Virus record (IMG/VR): IMGVR_UViG_3300050821_007139
Span: 1-64,000 of that record
DNA length: 64,000 nt
Source of the DNA: a virus
Reading direction: 5' to 3' (one strand)
Of the stretch, positions 44,564 through 52,562 are shown in pieces. The notes under the pieces were generated by a model. That model saw only the letters and a list, made by a program, of their open reading frames with translations. It did no database searches and was not told the DNA's origin. Both the position numbers and the translations under genes were made by a program. Every line of letters starts with the position of its first letter. Position 1 is the first letter of the stretch.

Positions 44564-44774
44564 GTGGGTTTAATACTATATATCCACCATTATTATCGGG
44601 AAATGCGTAAGAAGTTCCTTTAGAATTTTGGATTATATAATTTGGTGGGTAAGCTGGAGCGATAGTTCTATTTGGCATTTGAAGTGGGTAGAACTGTAAA
44701 GGAGGAATTTGTGTATATTGCGCATGAGCAGAAAAAGAAATAAATACACAAGCTAAAATTATAATTGTTTTCAT
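44532..44774 (-). CDS. Small secreted Pro/Tyr-rich protein
   Basis: 80 aa with a signal peptide (KTIIILACVFISFSAHA). The mature part is Pro/Tyr/Asn-rich (PPLQFYPLQMPN, NGGYIVLNPHGNTTYV) and likely beta-hairpin or disordered. It sits in the leftward operon before the hypothetical gene at 44563. No family recognised. Confidence 0.65.
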   Translation of the reverse strand: MKTIIILACVFISFSAHAQYTQIPPLQFYPLQMPNRTIAPAYPPNYIIQNSKGTSYAFPDNNGGYIVLNPHGNTTYVSPY

Positions 44775-44776
44775 AG

Positions 44777-45148
44777 TTAAAACTTCTTTCCATGTTCGGA
44801 TTGTCTGTATTCTAAATCATGATCGATTCTGTCTTTATTGTATTTCATCTTAGCTTCAATTGCATGTTCAAGATCAATGTTTAATCGTCCTGCTAGATCG
44901 AAGATACGAATACATGCGTCTGCAAGTTCTACATTAATACCAGGTAGATATGGTATATGATCATCCATTGTTCCTTTGCGAAAAGCTTCCATAGCTTCGC
45001 TAATCTCAGAATGGATTAGGGCGAATTTTGTTCCAATTATATACTTGCCGACATTCTCAGGTGTTAGATTATCACTCCCAAAATCATTCCACCAGCCTCG
45101 ATCATAACTTTCTTCAAAGCACTTCTCAACTAAATCATTTAAGTGCAT
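44777..45148 (-). CDS. MazG-like nucleotide pyrophosphohydrolase
   Basis: 123 aa. KFALIHSEISEAMEAFRKG and GINVELADACIRIFDLAGRL give the EExxE and ExxD metal-binding pattern of MazG/dUTPase-like all-alpha NTP pyrophosphohydrolases. Phage MazG proteins hydrolyse (d)NTPs or alarmone-like nucleotides and would fit with nrdJ nearby. Length is that of a single MazG domain. No membrane segment. Confidence 0.82.
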   Translation of the reverse strand: MHLNDLVEKCFEESYDRGWWNDFGSDNLTPENVGKYIIGTKFALIHSEISEAMEAFRKGTMDDHIPYLPGINVELADACIRIFDLAGRLNIDLEHAIEAKMKYNKDRIDHDLEYRQSEHGKKF

Positions 45149-45173
45149 TTTATAAATCTCCTATATAAACTCT

Positions 45174-45398
45174 TTATTTATTTAAATGATTCGTCGCGCC
45201 TGAATCGGTGCTACACATTTCAGCTGCAGAACCAGTTAGAGAAAATTTCTCAGCATAAGGCCGAGCGAATTTGACATATATTGGTTCTCGATTTGCTTCA
45301 CTTAAATTATCTTCAAAGTGCATATCCCCTGGCCAGGGAATTAGTTCGTAGATTTTTTTATTATTATCAATTTCTCTATTATTAGCGGTAAGTGGCAT
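45174..45398 (-). CDS. Hypothetical small protein
   Basis: 74 aa, hydrophilic, Asn/Glu-rich, with no recognisable motif. AAAGGAAAG is about 8 nt before its ATG, and the long hairpin region at 45424-45536 lies just upstream, so it may be under regulatory control. Confidence 0.6.
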   Translation of the reverse strand: MPLTANNREIDNNKKIYELIPWPGDMHFEDNLSEANREPIYVKFARPYAEKFSLTGSAAEMCSTDSGATNHLNK

Positions 45399-45675
45399 AG
45401 GTTTAATCTTTCCTTTACTTTAGTTGGGTGTTGTCCTAAGATACACACGGTACTTTAGGACACCCAAAGGTTGTGGTGATTTACACTAGCGCGGGCCGAG
45501 AAATAATTAATCTTGAAAGGATAACTTTCTCTCGGCTTTGCTAAGGGGGACCAGACCTTCCTGCCGTCCTGAGGCTTAGAGTTAACCGGGCTTGAATGAG
45601 AGGATAAGAGAATTGATCCATCTTACGCGCACTCCTTTCCTTACGGTCGGGGGCCGGCAATCACGCCAATGAGAG
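45399..45675 (-). promoter_or_regulatory. Structured leader with two large hairpins
   Basis: About 277 nt between small genes. Hairpin 1 has arms 424-439 and 455-467 (45 kb numbering) with 13 paired bases and a 3-nt bulge. Hairpin 2 has a continuous 12-nt 3' arm (45525-45536) pairing with 45495-45501 and 45515-45519 around a 13-nt bulge and a GATAA loop. A 26-codon frame (45621 to 45541, leftward) has AAGGAAAGGAG about 10 nt upstream and may be a leader peptide. It is a candidate leader, operator or processing region. Confidence 0.45.
45541..45621 (-). CDS. Possible 26 aa leader peptide
   Basis: A short frame with a strong AAAGGAG site. It encodes a peptide ending in SLRTAGRSGPP. Its 3' end lies against hairpin 2. 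Only the ribosome site supports it. Confidence 0.3.
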   Translation of the reverse strand: MDQFSYPLIQARLTLSLRTAGRSGPP

Positions 45676-46056
45676 CTACGTTGTTTTTAGCCGTATGGCT
45701 TCAAGGATCGGTAAATTCGCTTCAGTTGGGACATAGATCGTCTCGCCTTTACGTTCTTCCATCATCTTAATCCATTGCCATCTCAGATAGAGATCGTGCT
45801 GTTTTAGGTTGTCACCAATTATCTCTATCTGCTTAGCAACTGCTTCTGCCTCAATGATAGCTGCGGCCTTATTCAAATCAGCAGCCTTTAGGCGCCCGTT
45901 GGCATGGGCGCCTTGAATCTGTTGCTCGTTCTGAGCCCGTGCAAGGTCCGCAAGTCCCTTCTGGTGGGCGAACCATACGCGATAGCGCGGAAATCCCCAA
46001 AGCCAGATAACTAAAATTGCCAAGATTATTATGGTGGGTAAAATTAAATTGTCCAT
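45676..46056 (-). CDS. Membrane protein with SPFH-like C-terminal helix
   Basis: 126 aa. One membrane helix at residues 5-21 (ILPTIIILAILVIWLW) precedes a helical region with AAAIIEAEAVAKQIEIIGDNL and a final GETIYVPTEANLPILEA. The Ala/Glu-rich helix plus the YVPxxxxLPxL end resembles the C-terminal part of stomatin/prohibitin-like proteins, but no full SPFH domain exists. It may be a small derivative of one. It sits after the hairpin leader. Confidence 0.6.
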   Translation of the reverse strand: MDNLILPTIIILAILVIWLWGFPRYRVWFAHQKGLADLARAQNEQQIQGAHANGRLKAADLNKAAAIIEAEAVAKQIEIIGDNLKQHDLYLRWQWIKMMEERKGETIYVPTEANLPILEAIRLKTT

Positions 46057-46070
46057 GTCAATAGAAGCTC

Positions 46071-46376
46071 TTATTTAGAGAAAATGTTGGGGTACACTTC
46101 GCGGACACCAGACAAAGCTGCATTCTGCTTAGCATAATCCGACATGGATATAGCACGAAGTTCATCGAATGGCATAATAACCTTATTAAAAGATCCTTCT
46201 AACTCTAGTGTACTAGGTAAATCATTAGCCTTTTCATTCTTACGCCTGATTAGCTCGGCTATACGATTATAGTTCGCTTGTGCTTGGTCAATATCCTCGA
46301 ATCCAACATCGTGGAAAACGGGATTACCTATCATACCAAATGAAGCTTGAGTTAATCTTATTTCTGCCACTAACAT
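46071..46376 (-). CDS. Hypothetical protein
   Basis: 101 aa, helical and charged (DIDQAQANYNRIAELIRRKNEK), with a RAISMSDYAKQNAALSG segment at the end. No membrane segment or signal peptide. It follows the 68 aa gene by 5 nt. No family recognised. Confidence 0.6.
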   Translation of the reverse strand: MLVAEIRLTQASFGMIGNPVFHDVGFEDIDQAQANYNRIAELIRRKNEKANDLPSTLELEGSFNKVIMPFDELRAISMSDYAKQNAALSGVREVYPNIFSK

Positions 46377-46381
46377 ACCAT

Positions 46382-46588
46382 TTATTCCTTTAGTACTTGT
46401 AATCTATGTAAAGTTGTACTTGTTATGTCGCGGATTTTTATTAAGCTTGCGATCAGTTTATCTAAGTCGAAGTTAATTTTTTTAGTTCCTATATCAGATA
46501 TGACCTGACAGGGATTTATTATCGGTTCGGCCCAAATTTTGGCCATTATATCTATTGTTTGTTTTTCGATGGGATTTCTTTTAGACAT
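46382..46588 (-). CDS. Hypothetical small helical protein
   Basis: 68 aa; helical C-terminus (LDKLIASLIKIRDITSTTLHRLQ) and no motif. It overlaps the HELLH protein by 8 nt, so translation is probably coupled. No family recognised. Confidence 0.6.
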   Translation of the reverse strand: MSKRNPIEKQTIDIMAKIWAEPIINPCQVISDIGTKKINFDLDKLIASLIKIRDITSTTLHRLQVLKE

Positions 46589-46979
46589 GCCATCTACTCA
46601 CAAAACAGTGTAGTAATTCGTGTGCCCATGTTTCGTTGTTAGCCTCTTTTACCCATTTCGCCGACCATTCATCTGTCGTTATCGCGTGTAATTTTTGTTT
46701 CGTTGGAAAGTGTATAGTACATGTGCCATCATTTCGTACTTGTGCATAAGCATATGCGCCAGGAACACGTTTTGTTATGTCCTCTGCAGGATCAAAATAA
46801 ATCGTGACTTTTCCAGGTAGTGTCTCTGCCGTTACAAATTGGTGGGCCTTTTCCTGTATAGTCAAATCTCTATTCCATCCAATATTACCTTTGTCGGTCC
46901 GAATAGTATTTGTAGTTATCAACCCGACTACTATGCCAACACATAAACCAAGAAGATAAACTATTATGTATTTCAGCAT
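46581..46979 (-). CDS. Membrane-anchored HExxH metallopeptidase-like protein
   Basis: 132 aa. A membrane helix at residues 3-21 (IIVYLLGLCVGIVVGLI) is followed by an extracytoplasmic or cytoplasmic domain ending with WAHELLHCFVSRWHV: His120-Glu121-x2-His124, and His131 as a possible third ligand. This HExxH helix is typical of zincin peptidases, though the domain is very short. A role in lysis or protein processing is speculative. Confidence 0.62.
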   Translation of the reverse strand: MLKYIIVYLLGLCVGIVVGLITTNTIRTDKGNIGWNRDLTIQEKAHQFVTAETLPGKVTIYFDPAEDITKRVPGAYAYAQVRNDGTCTIHFPTKQKLHAITTDEWSAKWVKEANNETWAHELLHCFVSRWHV

Positions 46980-46991
46980 ATTGCTTATTTT

Positions 46992-47165
46992 TCAATTTTG
47001 GTTTTCATTTGAATCAACTTTTTCTTTAGGGAGACGATTCCATAACTCGTTCTCTATAGATTCTAATTTATCCCAGATAGAGTTTAATTTTTCACCAATT
47101 ATCCATATACTACACCCTAATGCTAGCTGTATCAGGATAAAAAATATACCAATTCCAATTTCCAT
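46992..47165 (-). CDS. Small membrane protein
   Basis: 57 aa from ATG 47165, chosen because it directly follows the stop of the preceding 51 aa gene; a GTG at 47204 would be nested in that gene. One membrane helix (GIGIFFILIQLALGCSIWII) leads to a charged helix with leucine-type spacing (LNSIWDKLESIENELW). Likely a homo-oligomeric inner membrane protein. Confidence 0.6.
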   Translation of the reverse strand: MEIGIGIFFILIQLALGCSIWIIGEKLNSIWDKLESIENELWNRLPKEKVDSNENQN

Positions 47166-47166
47166 T

Positions 47167-47322
47167 TTATAATTTGTCCATTCCTGAGCCTTTAATTTTA
47201 CCACGATAATTATAAATTATATAGAATGGACCAAAATGTAAGCACCAAAAAGCTTTTTGCCTTTCTAATAACCAGACCCAATTATGAGAATCATATCCGA
47301 ATAGTAATGTTGATGGAAGCAT
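47167..47322 (-). CDS. 51 aa aromatic-rich protein
   Basis: Starts 6 nt after the upstream stop and ends just before the next ATG, so it fills the gap exactly. It is rich in Tyr, Trp and Phe (WVWLLERQKAFWCLHF) with a basic end. A peripheral membrane role is possible. No family recognised. Confidence 0.6.
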   Translation of the reverse strand: MLPSTLLFGYDSHNWVWLLERQKAFWCLHFGPFYIIYNYRGKIKGSGMDKL

Positions 47323-47328
47323 TCTAAT

Positions 47329-47538
47329 TTACTCTATAGGAATTAATTTAAAGCCATATTTAGCAGCTTGTTTATATAAATCCTTTATTCGATCTTCACG
47401 CCATACTGCACAACATTCAGGGCAATCTTCTTTCCAGGTTTTTCCATGTCCGCACATTTTCAAATCAGCTGCTTCTTGTGCAATGCGTAATATGGCATGG
47501 TCTAGGTTACGTTTATGAACAGGAGTAGTAATTGACAT
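47329..47538 (-). CDS. Small cysteine/histidine protein
   Basis: 69 aa. CGHGKTWKEDCPECC could bind zinc through four ligands (Cys, His, Cys, Cys). Otherwise helical and charged. It sits next to the helicase-type ATPase gene and may be a small replication accessory. No family assigned. Confidence 0.6.
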   Translation of the reverse strand: MSITTPVHKRNLDHAILRIAQEAADLKMCGHGKTWKEDCPECCAVWREDRIKDLYKQAAKYGFKLIPIE

Positions 47539-47542
47539 TGCT

Positions 47543-48751
47543 TTATACCCTTGTATGTTCGTTCATTGGCCTCGGTATCCAATGCGGTGATAGAGTATTA
47601 AATTTGGGATCTCGGCGTATCATTCCTGATCTTTCGGCAGTTTCTATGATTCGCGGTATCTGAGGACTAGGAACCCGATCTTTTAAGAATGTCCAAAGAA
47701 ACTTATCTTCAATTGCGATTCTTTGTGTTGGAACATGACGGTTGTATTCGGTGTATATGAACTGCCATAGGTCATGGATTAGCTGCGAATCACTTCTTTG
47801 GCCCATTGCACGGAATACATCGGGCATAACGCTCTCGGCTTCACTTAACCATTCATGGGCGCGCTCATAATCTTCAATATCAATATAAAGATTTCTCCCT
47901 GCACTAACGCTTGATATCATCGCAAGTTTCATTATCTGAACGCCACGGCGTGAGGCGTAATGTTTTAATCGCGAATGATCCGGGGCGCCTGGCTGATCTG
48001 CATCTAGCCAATTTATATGCGCCTCTTGTGCTTCTAGGCTCCACTCAAACTCCCCACCTAAGTTAAACATAAATTCTAGGCTTTTAACCAATCTTTCATT
48101 ATCTCTTTCACTGCGCTTCTTAAAGTAATTTTTATTGTCAAACTTAGTTGCATCGCTATAAATGAAGATTAACCGAGCTGTAAAACCTTGGCCCCAAGCA
48201 GTCTCAGGAAATAAATCTCCCATAAAGTCCGGCGTGATCCCGCATAACATATTAAAGTTTGGTTTATCTAAGTTTCGATCTTCTACTGTAGCTCGGGGCT
48301 CGGAATAAGTATCAGGATTATCGTAGATATGACTTAGGATGCTTAAAAATTCCATGTCCCATTTAGGAAAGAAGATGCCAAATTCTTCTACTGGAGCTAC
48401 TAATGAGCTAAATATGTGCAAATCGCCGGTTCCGTTTAAGAATGCTCTTGTGCTGGTTTCAAATTCGGTTATAAAACTTGCGTGGGTGACGTTATCACTA
48501 GCGATGTATAATCCGTTTACTTTTGTCCATAATTTTCGGGTTTCTTTGATAATGATTGATTTTCCTGTAGCTGGGGCGCCGACTAAGGACACCCAAAGAT
48601 TGGGACATAATGGGGCTGTACTAGCTTCGGTATAGGTATAAACGCGGCGTTGAAGCACTCCTGCTATAGTAACTAATCCGGCCCATAGGCGAAATATTGG
48701 AGGGGAGCGAATACCTTCTGTGCTTTGCATCCATGAGTCGATCCAGTCCAA
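47543..48751 (-). CDS. DUF3987-like primase/helicase ATPase
   Basis: 402 aa. Walker A GAPATGKS at residues 58-65 and a Walker-B-like FSSLVAPVEEFG near 117 fit a P-loop ATPase; VGAPATGKS, GITPDFMGDL and a C-terminal winged-helix-like region are usual in DUF3987-type proteins found beside phage DNA polymerases, where they are thought to act as helicase. No primase domain is seen. It should unwind or remodel DNA at the replication fork. Confidence 0.72.
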   Translation of the reverse strand: MDWIDSWMQSTEGIRSPPIFRLWAGLVTIAGVLQRRVYTYTEASTAPLCPNLWVSLVGAPATGKSIIIKETRKLWTKVNGLYIASDNVTHASFITEFETSTRAFLNGTGDLHIFSSLVAPVEEFGIFFPKWDMEFLSILSHIYDNPDTYSEPRATVEDRNLDKPNFNMLCGITPDFMGDLFPETAWGQGFTARLIFIYSDATKFDNKNYFKKRSERDNERLVKSLEFMFNLGGEFEWSLEAQEAHINWLDADQPGAPDHSRLKHYASRRGVQIMKLAMISSVSAGRNLYIDIEDYERAHEWLSEAESVMPDVFRAMGQRSDSQLIHDLWQFIYTEYNRHVPTQRIAIEDKFLWTFLKDRVPSPQIPRIIETAERSGMIRRDPKFNTLSPHWIPRPMNEHTRV

Positions 48752-48768
48752 GATAAGAGGTCCATACT

Positions 48769-49116
48769 CTATGAGATTTTATATTCTCGACAATCAAGTT
48801 TGCAATCGCCTTCTTTTAATGGACAATAACTACAAGTGTATCCTTGCGGATTTGGGTTTACTTTTTCAAAATAAGTGAATTTATCATTATCTATTTTAGA
48901 TAACCAGCTTGGCGGACCCCCTTGTACTTCGCGTGCCCAGATCATTCTTCTATATAGTATAGTAGTCGCTATCTCGTACCATTCGTATATATTATATAAT
49001 TCTCCAGTGGGAGAATAATTGAAAATATCTTCTGGACTAGTTGGATCAGGGTGACCATTTTTACCTTTGAGGTATTTGGATTCAAATATAACTTTACACA
49101 TGTCTAATAGAGTCAT
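48769..49116 (-). CDS. Hypothetical protein with Cys4 tail
   Basis: 115 aa. Its C-terminus has CSYCPLKEGDCKLDC, four cysteines typical of a zinc or iron-sulphur site. The body has several aromatic residues (NIYEWYEIATTILYRRMIW). Lies upstream of the helicase-like gene in the operon. No family recognised. Confidence 0.6.
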   Translation of the reverse strand: MTLLDMCKVIFESKYLKGKNGHPDPTSPEDIFNYSPTGELYNIYEWYEIATTILYRRMIWAREVQGGPPSWLSKIDNDKFTYFEKVNPNPQGYTCSYCPLKEGDCKLDCREYKIS

Positions 49117-49140
49117 ATTAGTTTTCCAAAATTGATTTCT

Positions 49141-49236
49141 CTAAGTTTCTTTTAAGGCTTCTATAAGCGTTTGGGCGTGCACCGCGACGGCCGAGTACAG
49201 CATCGTCGCGGCCAGCACGATTGGCCGTAGTCTCAT
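49141..49236 (-). CDS. 31 aa secreted peptide precursor
   Basis: The start overlaps the upstream stop as ATGA, so it is likely translated by coupling. The peptide is essentially a complete signal peptide (RLRPIVLAATMLYSAVAVHA) followed by a 10-residue QTLIEALKET end. If processed, it would release a decapeptide. Its extreme shortness is the main doubt. Confidence 0.5.
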   Translation of the reverse strand: MRLRPIVLAATMLYSAVAVHAQTLIEALKET

Positions 49237-49460
49237 CGGCTACGCCTCACGATCCGGATGCCACGGGGACCGAATTGCATCGTCTGGATTTCGCCACCAA
49301 CGAGTATGGCGCACTCGCCTGTTTCTTCATCAGCAGAGACGATCAACCCAGAGACCTCAGCGTAGCTGTCCGTCCGCACGAGCTTCCAGCGGGCCTTGTC
49401 CTCAGCGCTGTGCCACGTTTCGAGCTTCATCGTGGCTATCCAGTTGTCGATGGCGATCAT
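49233..49460 (-). CDS. Small protein, paralogue of 58451-58648
   Basis: 75 aa, ATGA start at 49460. The core (KARWKLVRTDSYAEVSG, ADEETGE, QFGPRGIRIV) is clearly the same family as the 65 aa protein at 58451, which has KARYKIIRTDSYRDVPG and NFGPHSIRIV. Probably a small beta barrel. No known function. The GC-rich codon use is a slight contrast with its neighbours. Confidence 0.68.
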   Translation of the reverse strand: MIAIDNWIATMKLETWHSAEDKARWKLVRTDSYAEVSGLIVSADEETGECAILVGGEIQTMQFGPRGIRIVRRSR

Positions 49461-49699
49461 GAATTCATTCCCTTGTGCGGCGTCGGTTGTTTTCTATTTT
49501 CATCTGATAATTGCTTTATAAGATTTGCAAGAGTCAGCGCATCTGTTGTTGTCATTACCATTCCTGTATGGGGCGTTTCGTTTCCATCAGGAGTTGTGTC
49601 GCAAAATGTTATTCTCGTAATGGTAGGGCTTACGCTAACATAAAACCTGTTCGCAAAAGCCGACGGTACGAATCCCACAAACTCTTTGCTTTCACTCAT
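49457..49699 (-). CDS. DUF3467-like small protein
   Basis: 80 aa. A FANRFYVSVSPTITRITFCD, then MVMTTTDALTLANLIKQL, recalls the fold of DUF3467 proteins (two strands then a helix), but the match is weak. Overlaps both neighbours in coupled junctions. Function unknown. Confidence 0.58.
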   Translation of the reverse strand: MSESKEFVGFVPSAFANRFYVSVSPTITRITFCDTTPDGNETPHTGMVMTTTDALTLANLIKQLSDENRKQPTPHKGMNS

Positions 49700-49985
49700 C
49701 GGAATATTCCTTTGGTGAATATGGACATGCTATCTCTTCGTCTAACTTCTTACCTTCAAACCAATCTTGATAAGTGATTGGTTTTCCTGATTTGTAATCG
49801 ATATTTTCTTGTTTGCACCAAGTTACGAATCCAGCGCAGATTTGATTAGCGCTGTGACAGCTCCAATTAATGTTTTCATTATCTTTGAGAGACATTATCT
49901 CATATGGGTCTGGGACGCAACCATAGTTTATGGCGCGCTCGGAAGTTTCAGAGCCCATAAATGGGCATGAGGAGCAAGCGGTCAT
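49692..49985 (-). CDS. Cysteine-rich protein, unknown
   Basis: 97 aa. Six or so cysteines in CSSCPFMG, GCVPDP, SCHSANQICAGF and CPYSP form a conserved pattern often seen beside phage polymerases (CxxCPF...GClPxxxxI...WxCH...CxG). Probably binds zinc or iron-sulphur. ATGA overlap with the polymerase stop. Not assigned. Confidence 0.62.
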   Translation of the reverse strand: MTACSSCPFMGSETSERAINYGCVPDPYEIMSLKDNENINWSCHSANQICAGFVTWCKQENIDYKSGKPITYQDWFEGKKLDEEIACPYSPKEYSDE

Positions 49986-51547
49986 GCGACTAGCTCCAAG
50001 TTGTTATTTACTCTGGTTCTCTTATCGCCACTTGTGGTCCATTTGATTAATCCGTCGGGATGATCCTGATTTGCATTGCCCCAACTCCAGCCTACTTTAG
50101 CTTCACTAGGAACAGTAAATCTCCGGCCTCGATAAGATAACGGAACATCTAAATGTTTTTGCATTTCGCTTATTATTTTAGCTTCATTAGTGTCAAATTC
50201 AAGTCTTTGCCCATAAACTGCGTCGTGTAATTGCGCTATAAGTTCTACGGGATGATTGCTATTTGGCCCCATGTATTTCCACATGCGCCATAAACCAAGA
50301 TTAAGGCGCCTTGCTGTCGGAGCCTGGGACATGAAGGCAATGCCTTCTTTAATTGTATCATTTGAGTCTGCGCGGCCAAAAAAATCACGCCTTCCTCCGA
50401 AAGCATCTATTAAATAATGCTCGCGTTGAAGTTGTCCGGCTACCCAAGTAAAGAATTGATTTAAGCAGGGATAAGTAGCAAACATTCTTTCTTGGGCAGA
50501 TTTAATGAGCTTATTTGGTACTCGAATTTGCCGGGCAATTTCTAAATAGCCGCCGAATTTTTCCGTTCCATGACGGACGCGTTTGGCAACTTCGCGATAG
50601 CTGTGTTGGCGGTAATATAATTGATCTGCAATTTTGCGATCATGTTTCAGATCCCCATTCCAATCTAGATCGTTTTCCCAAATCTCGCGCGCTAAGATAG
50701 TATGAGGGTCGCCGGATTCGGCTGAGTCTAAGTAGCTTGAGTCGCCAAATAATACCCAACATAGCCATCCGGTTTCTCTTGTTTCGGCTTGTTCTAAATC
50801 AGCGCCAAATAGCTTCTTATCTTTATTTGCTATGAACATATATCTTAATTCTTCTTCGATATTTTGAAAATTTCTCCCGGTTCCGGTTATTGATTTTGAT
50901 GAACTAAAGCGCGATGTTGTTGTCATAGCGGGATTGAAACTGGTACGCATTCGCCAATCGGAATCAATTTCGGTTTCTAAAACTTCAAGTTGTCCTTCAT
51001 TGTCGCGATAAGATAGAATCGCAGCTATTATTGGCCTTGCTATAAAATAACCTTCGAGTTTTTCTAAGATTTCCCTTTCCATTGGTTTTGTTAATTTGCC
51101 TTCTTTTTTTCTTATTATTGGTGGGATTTGCAGTATATCGTAGAAGAAAGTTGCTAATTGTGAGGTTGAGTTTGGGTTTAAGGTTTTTGGTTTCGGGTGG
51201 TCATTGGTGGCTTTGGTCGGCGAGCGTAAGTCACAAATGGCGCTGACGTAGCAATCAATTATATCGCTTAATCGTTCTAAGCGTTTTCTTAACTTAGCTA
51301 TCCCATCTTCTCTTGCCCAAGGGTCAATTTTCCAGCCGCGTAAGTTCATCTCAATTGCGGGTGCCTGTAAAGCGCGCTCAAAGTCGTAGATTAGCTTTGG
51401 GCCTTGAAGCTCGATAGGAGAATTGTGACTTGGAAGCAGGGTTTTTAATTCGTTTAAAACCTCACAAGTCAACATGCTATCCATGGCATTATAGACTTGG
51501 ATCGATCCGCAATCAGTATCAAGCTCGTGTGCGGCTATTAATGGCAT
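49982..51547 (-). CDS. Family A DNA polymerase, polymerase domain
   Basis: 521 aa. Motif A FGADLEQAETRETG near residue 246, motif B with GTEKFGGYLEIARQI near 325-345, and motif C AQLHDAVYG near 440 mark a family A polymerase that copies the phage genome. Only a short N-terminal stretch (about 60 residues) remains before the thumb, so no 3'-5' exonuclease is fused; an exonuclease-like domain is encoded separately at 52563-53708. TAATG junction with a 25 aa peptide. The gene order around it is typical of phage replication modules. Confidence 0.9.
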   Translation of the reverse strand: MPLIAAHELDTDCGSIQVYNAMDSMLTCEVLNELKTLLPSHNSPIELQGPKLIYDFERALQAPAIEMNLRGWKIDPWAREDGIAKLRKRLERLSDIIDCYVSAICDLRSPTKATNDHPKPKTLNPNSTSQLATFFYDILQIPPIIRKKEGKLTKPMEREILEKLEGYFIARPIIAAILSYRDNEGQLEVLETEIDSDWRMRTSFNPAMTTTSRFSSSKSITGTGRNFQNIEEELRYMFIANKDKKLFGADLEQAETRETGWLCWVLFGDSSYLDSAESGDPHTILAREIWENDLDWNGDLKHDRKIADQLYYRQHSYREVAKRVRHGTEKFGGYLEIARQIRVPNKLIKSAQERMFATYPCLNQFFTWVAGQLQREHYLIDAFGGRRDFFGRADSNDTIKEGIAFMSQAPTARRLNLGLWRMWKYMGPNSNHPVELIAQLHDAVYGQRLEFDTNEAKIISEMQKHLDVPLSYRGRRFTVPSEAKVGWSWGNANQDHPDGLIKWTTSGDKRTRVNNNLELVA

Positions 51548-51624
51548 TATTTATGTTCTTCAGTAAGAAAAATTATTATAACTATTATGCATACAATGAT
51601 AAATAGTGACCATGCTGGGTTCAT
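51547..51624 (-). CDS. 25 aa single-pass membrane peptide
   Basis: Starts with TAAATG after the methyltransferase stop and ends with TAATG into the polymerase gene, so it exactly fills the gap. The helix LFIIVCIIVIIIFL is very hydrophobic and ends TEEHK. Too short for family assignment. Confidence 0.5.
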   Translation of the reverse strand: MNPAWSLFIIVCIIVIIIFLTEEHK

Positions 51625-52221
51625 TTAAATTTCTATATCAGAGCCAGATTCGTTGTTATAAGAATAATCAGCCCAATCGAACCAATCAAAGATGCGTTTT
51701 TGTTTAGCGCGCTCGTCCCAAATAAACCATGCGTAACAAGTATTGCTTGGCGCTTCAGGGCCGGTCCAATTGTATCGGTGCATCATAGGCAATCGGCGTG
51801 AAGATATCCAAAGCCGTGCTGGTGGATGTTTGCGAAAGAAGGGGAGTCTATTACAGCTTTCTAAGAAATTGGTTCTTAATAAGAACGCTACATAAGGAAC
51901 TTCACTGATTGCTTTCTTGGCGAATTCGACTGCGAGCTTATAGGGTGGATTTGTTATTATACCCTCCCATGACATTTTAACTGCTAGGAAAAAATCTACC
52001 ATTGAAGACCCATATCCATAATCCATAATATCTGAACTAAAAACATCAAAATTATTATCTTTTAAAACTTTACTTATTGCTCCGTCTCCACAAGCGGGTT
52101 CCCAAATGTAATGAGGAATAAATTCTTTTTCTATATTAATTAGTGATATTGTAGCCTCTGGTGGCGTGAAATATGCATCTAAACCTCGGTCTTCAAAATT
52201 ATGCGAGCTTTGAATTAGCAT
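51625..52221 (-). CDS. Adenine-type DNA methyltransferase
   Basis: 198 aa. Motif I EPACGDGAIS at residues 41-50 and motif IV NPPY at 91-94 are the signatures of an N6-adenine or N4-cytosine MTase. The short target recognition region is Pro/Trp-rich. It probably methylates phage DNA, for defence evasion or regulation. Small size suggests a minimal enzyme. It lies between replication genes. Confidence 0.82.
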   Translation of the reverse strand: MLIQSSHNFEDRGLDAYFTPPEATISLINIEKEFIPHYIWEPACGDGAISKVLKDNNFDVFSSDIMDYGYGSSMVDFFLAVKMSWEGIITNPPYKLAVEFAKKAISEVPYVAFLLRTNFLESCNRLPFFRKHPPARLWISSRRLPMMHRYNWTGPEAPSNTCYAWFIWDERAKQKRIFDWFDWADYSYNNESGSDIEI

Positions 52222-52233
52222 AACTTTATCTTT

Positions 52234-52560
52234 TTAACGTATATTTCGTTCTGTAAACGGGATGATTAAGTTCTTTTCAAATAATCTTTCTTTTGCTTTT
52301 AACATCCCTGGCGACCATCCTAAGTCAATATAAAATGCTATTAATTCGGCACTTGACCACCAAGCATATCCAGATTCTATCCCCATTTGCCTTTGTTCCG
52401 GTTTATTATCATCTAAAAATAATGGATATAATAGATGTGATCCAAATGGAGCCTCTCCGCGTTTTAAGCTATCTAATGCAGCTTCATAAGCATAAGCTTT
52501 ATTTAAGGCTATATTGCCAGCAAAAGGAGATTCTATAATAACTCTACGACGTAATTGCAT
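52234..52560 (-). CDS. DUF7768-like protein
   Basis: 108 aa. The start RVIIESPFAGN, RGEAPFGSHLLYPLFLDD and GIESGYAWWSSA match a small phage family with a Rossmann-like nucleoside-processing fold. I know of no proven activity; a nucleoside deoxyribosyltransferase-like role is possible. It starts 2 nt after the UDG-exonuclease gene ends. Confidence 0.68.
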   Translation of the reverse strand: MQLRRRVIIESPFAGNIALNKAYAYEAALDSLKRGEAPFGSHLLYPLFLDDNKPEQRQMGIESGYAWWSSAELIAFYIDLGWSPGMLKAKERLFEKNLIIPFTERNIR

Positions 52561-52562
52561 TT

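Noticed and set aside
48339-48635. 98-codon frame opposite the helicase-like gene
   Set aside because: Shadow of a gene with clear Walker A; no ribosome site or neighbours in that direction.
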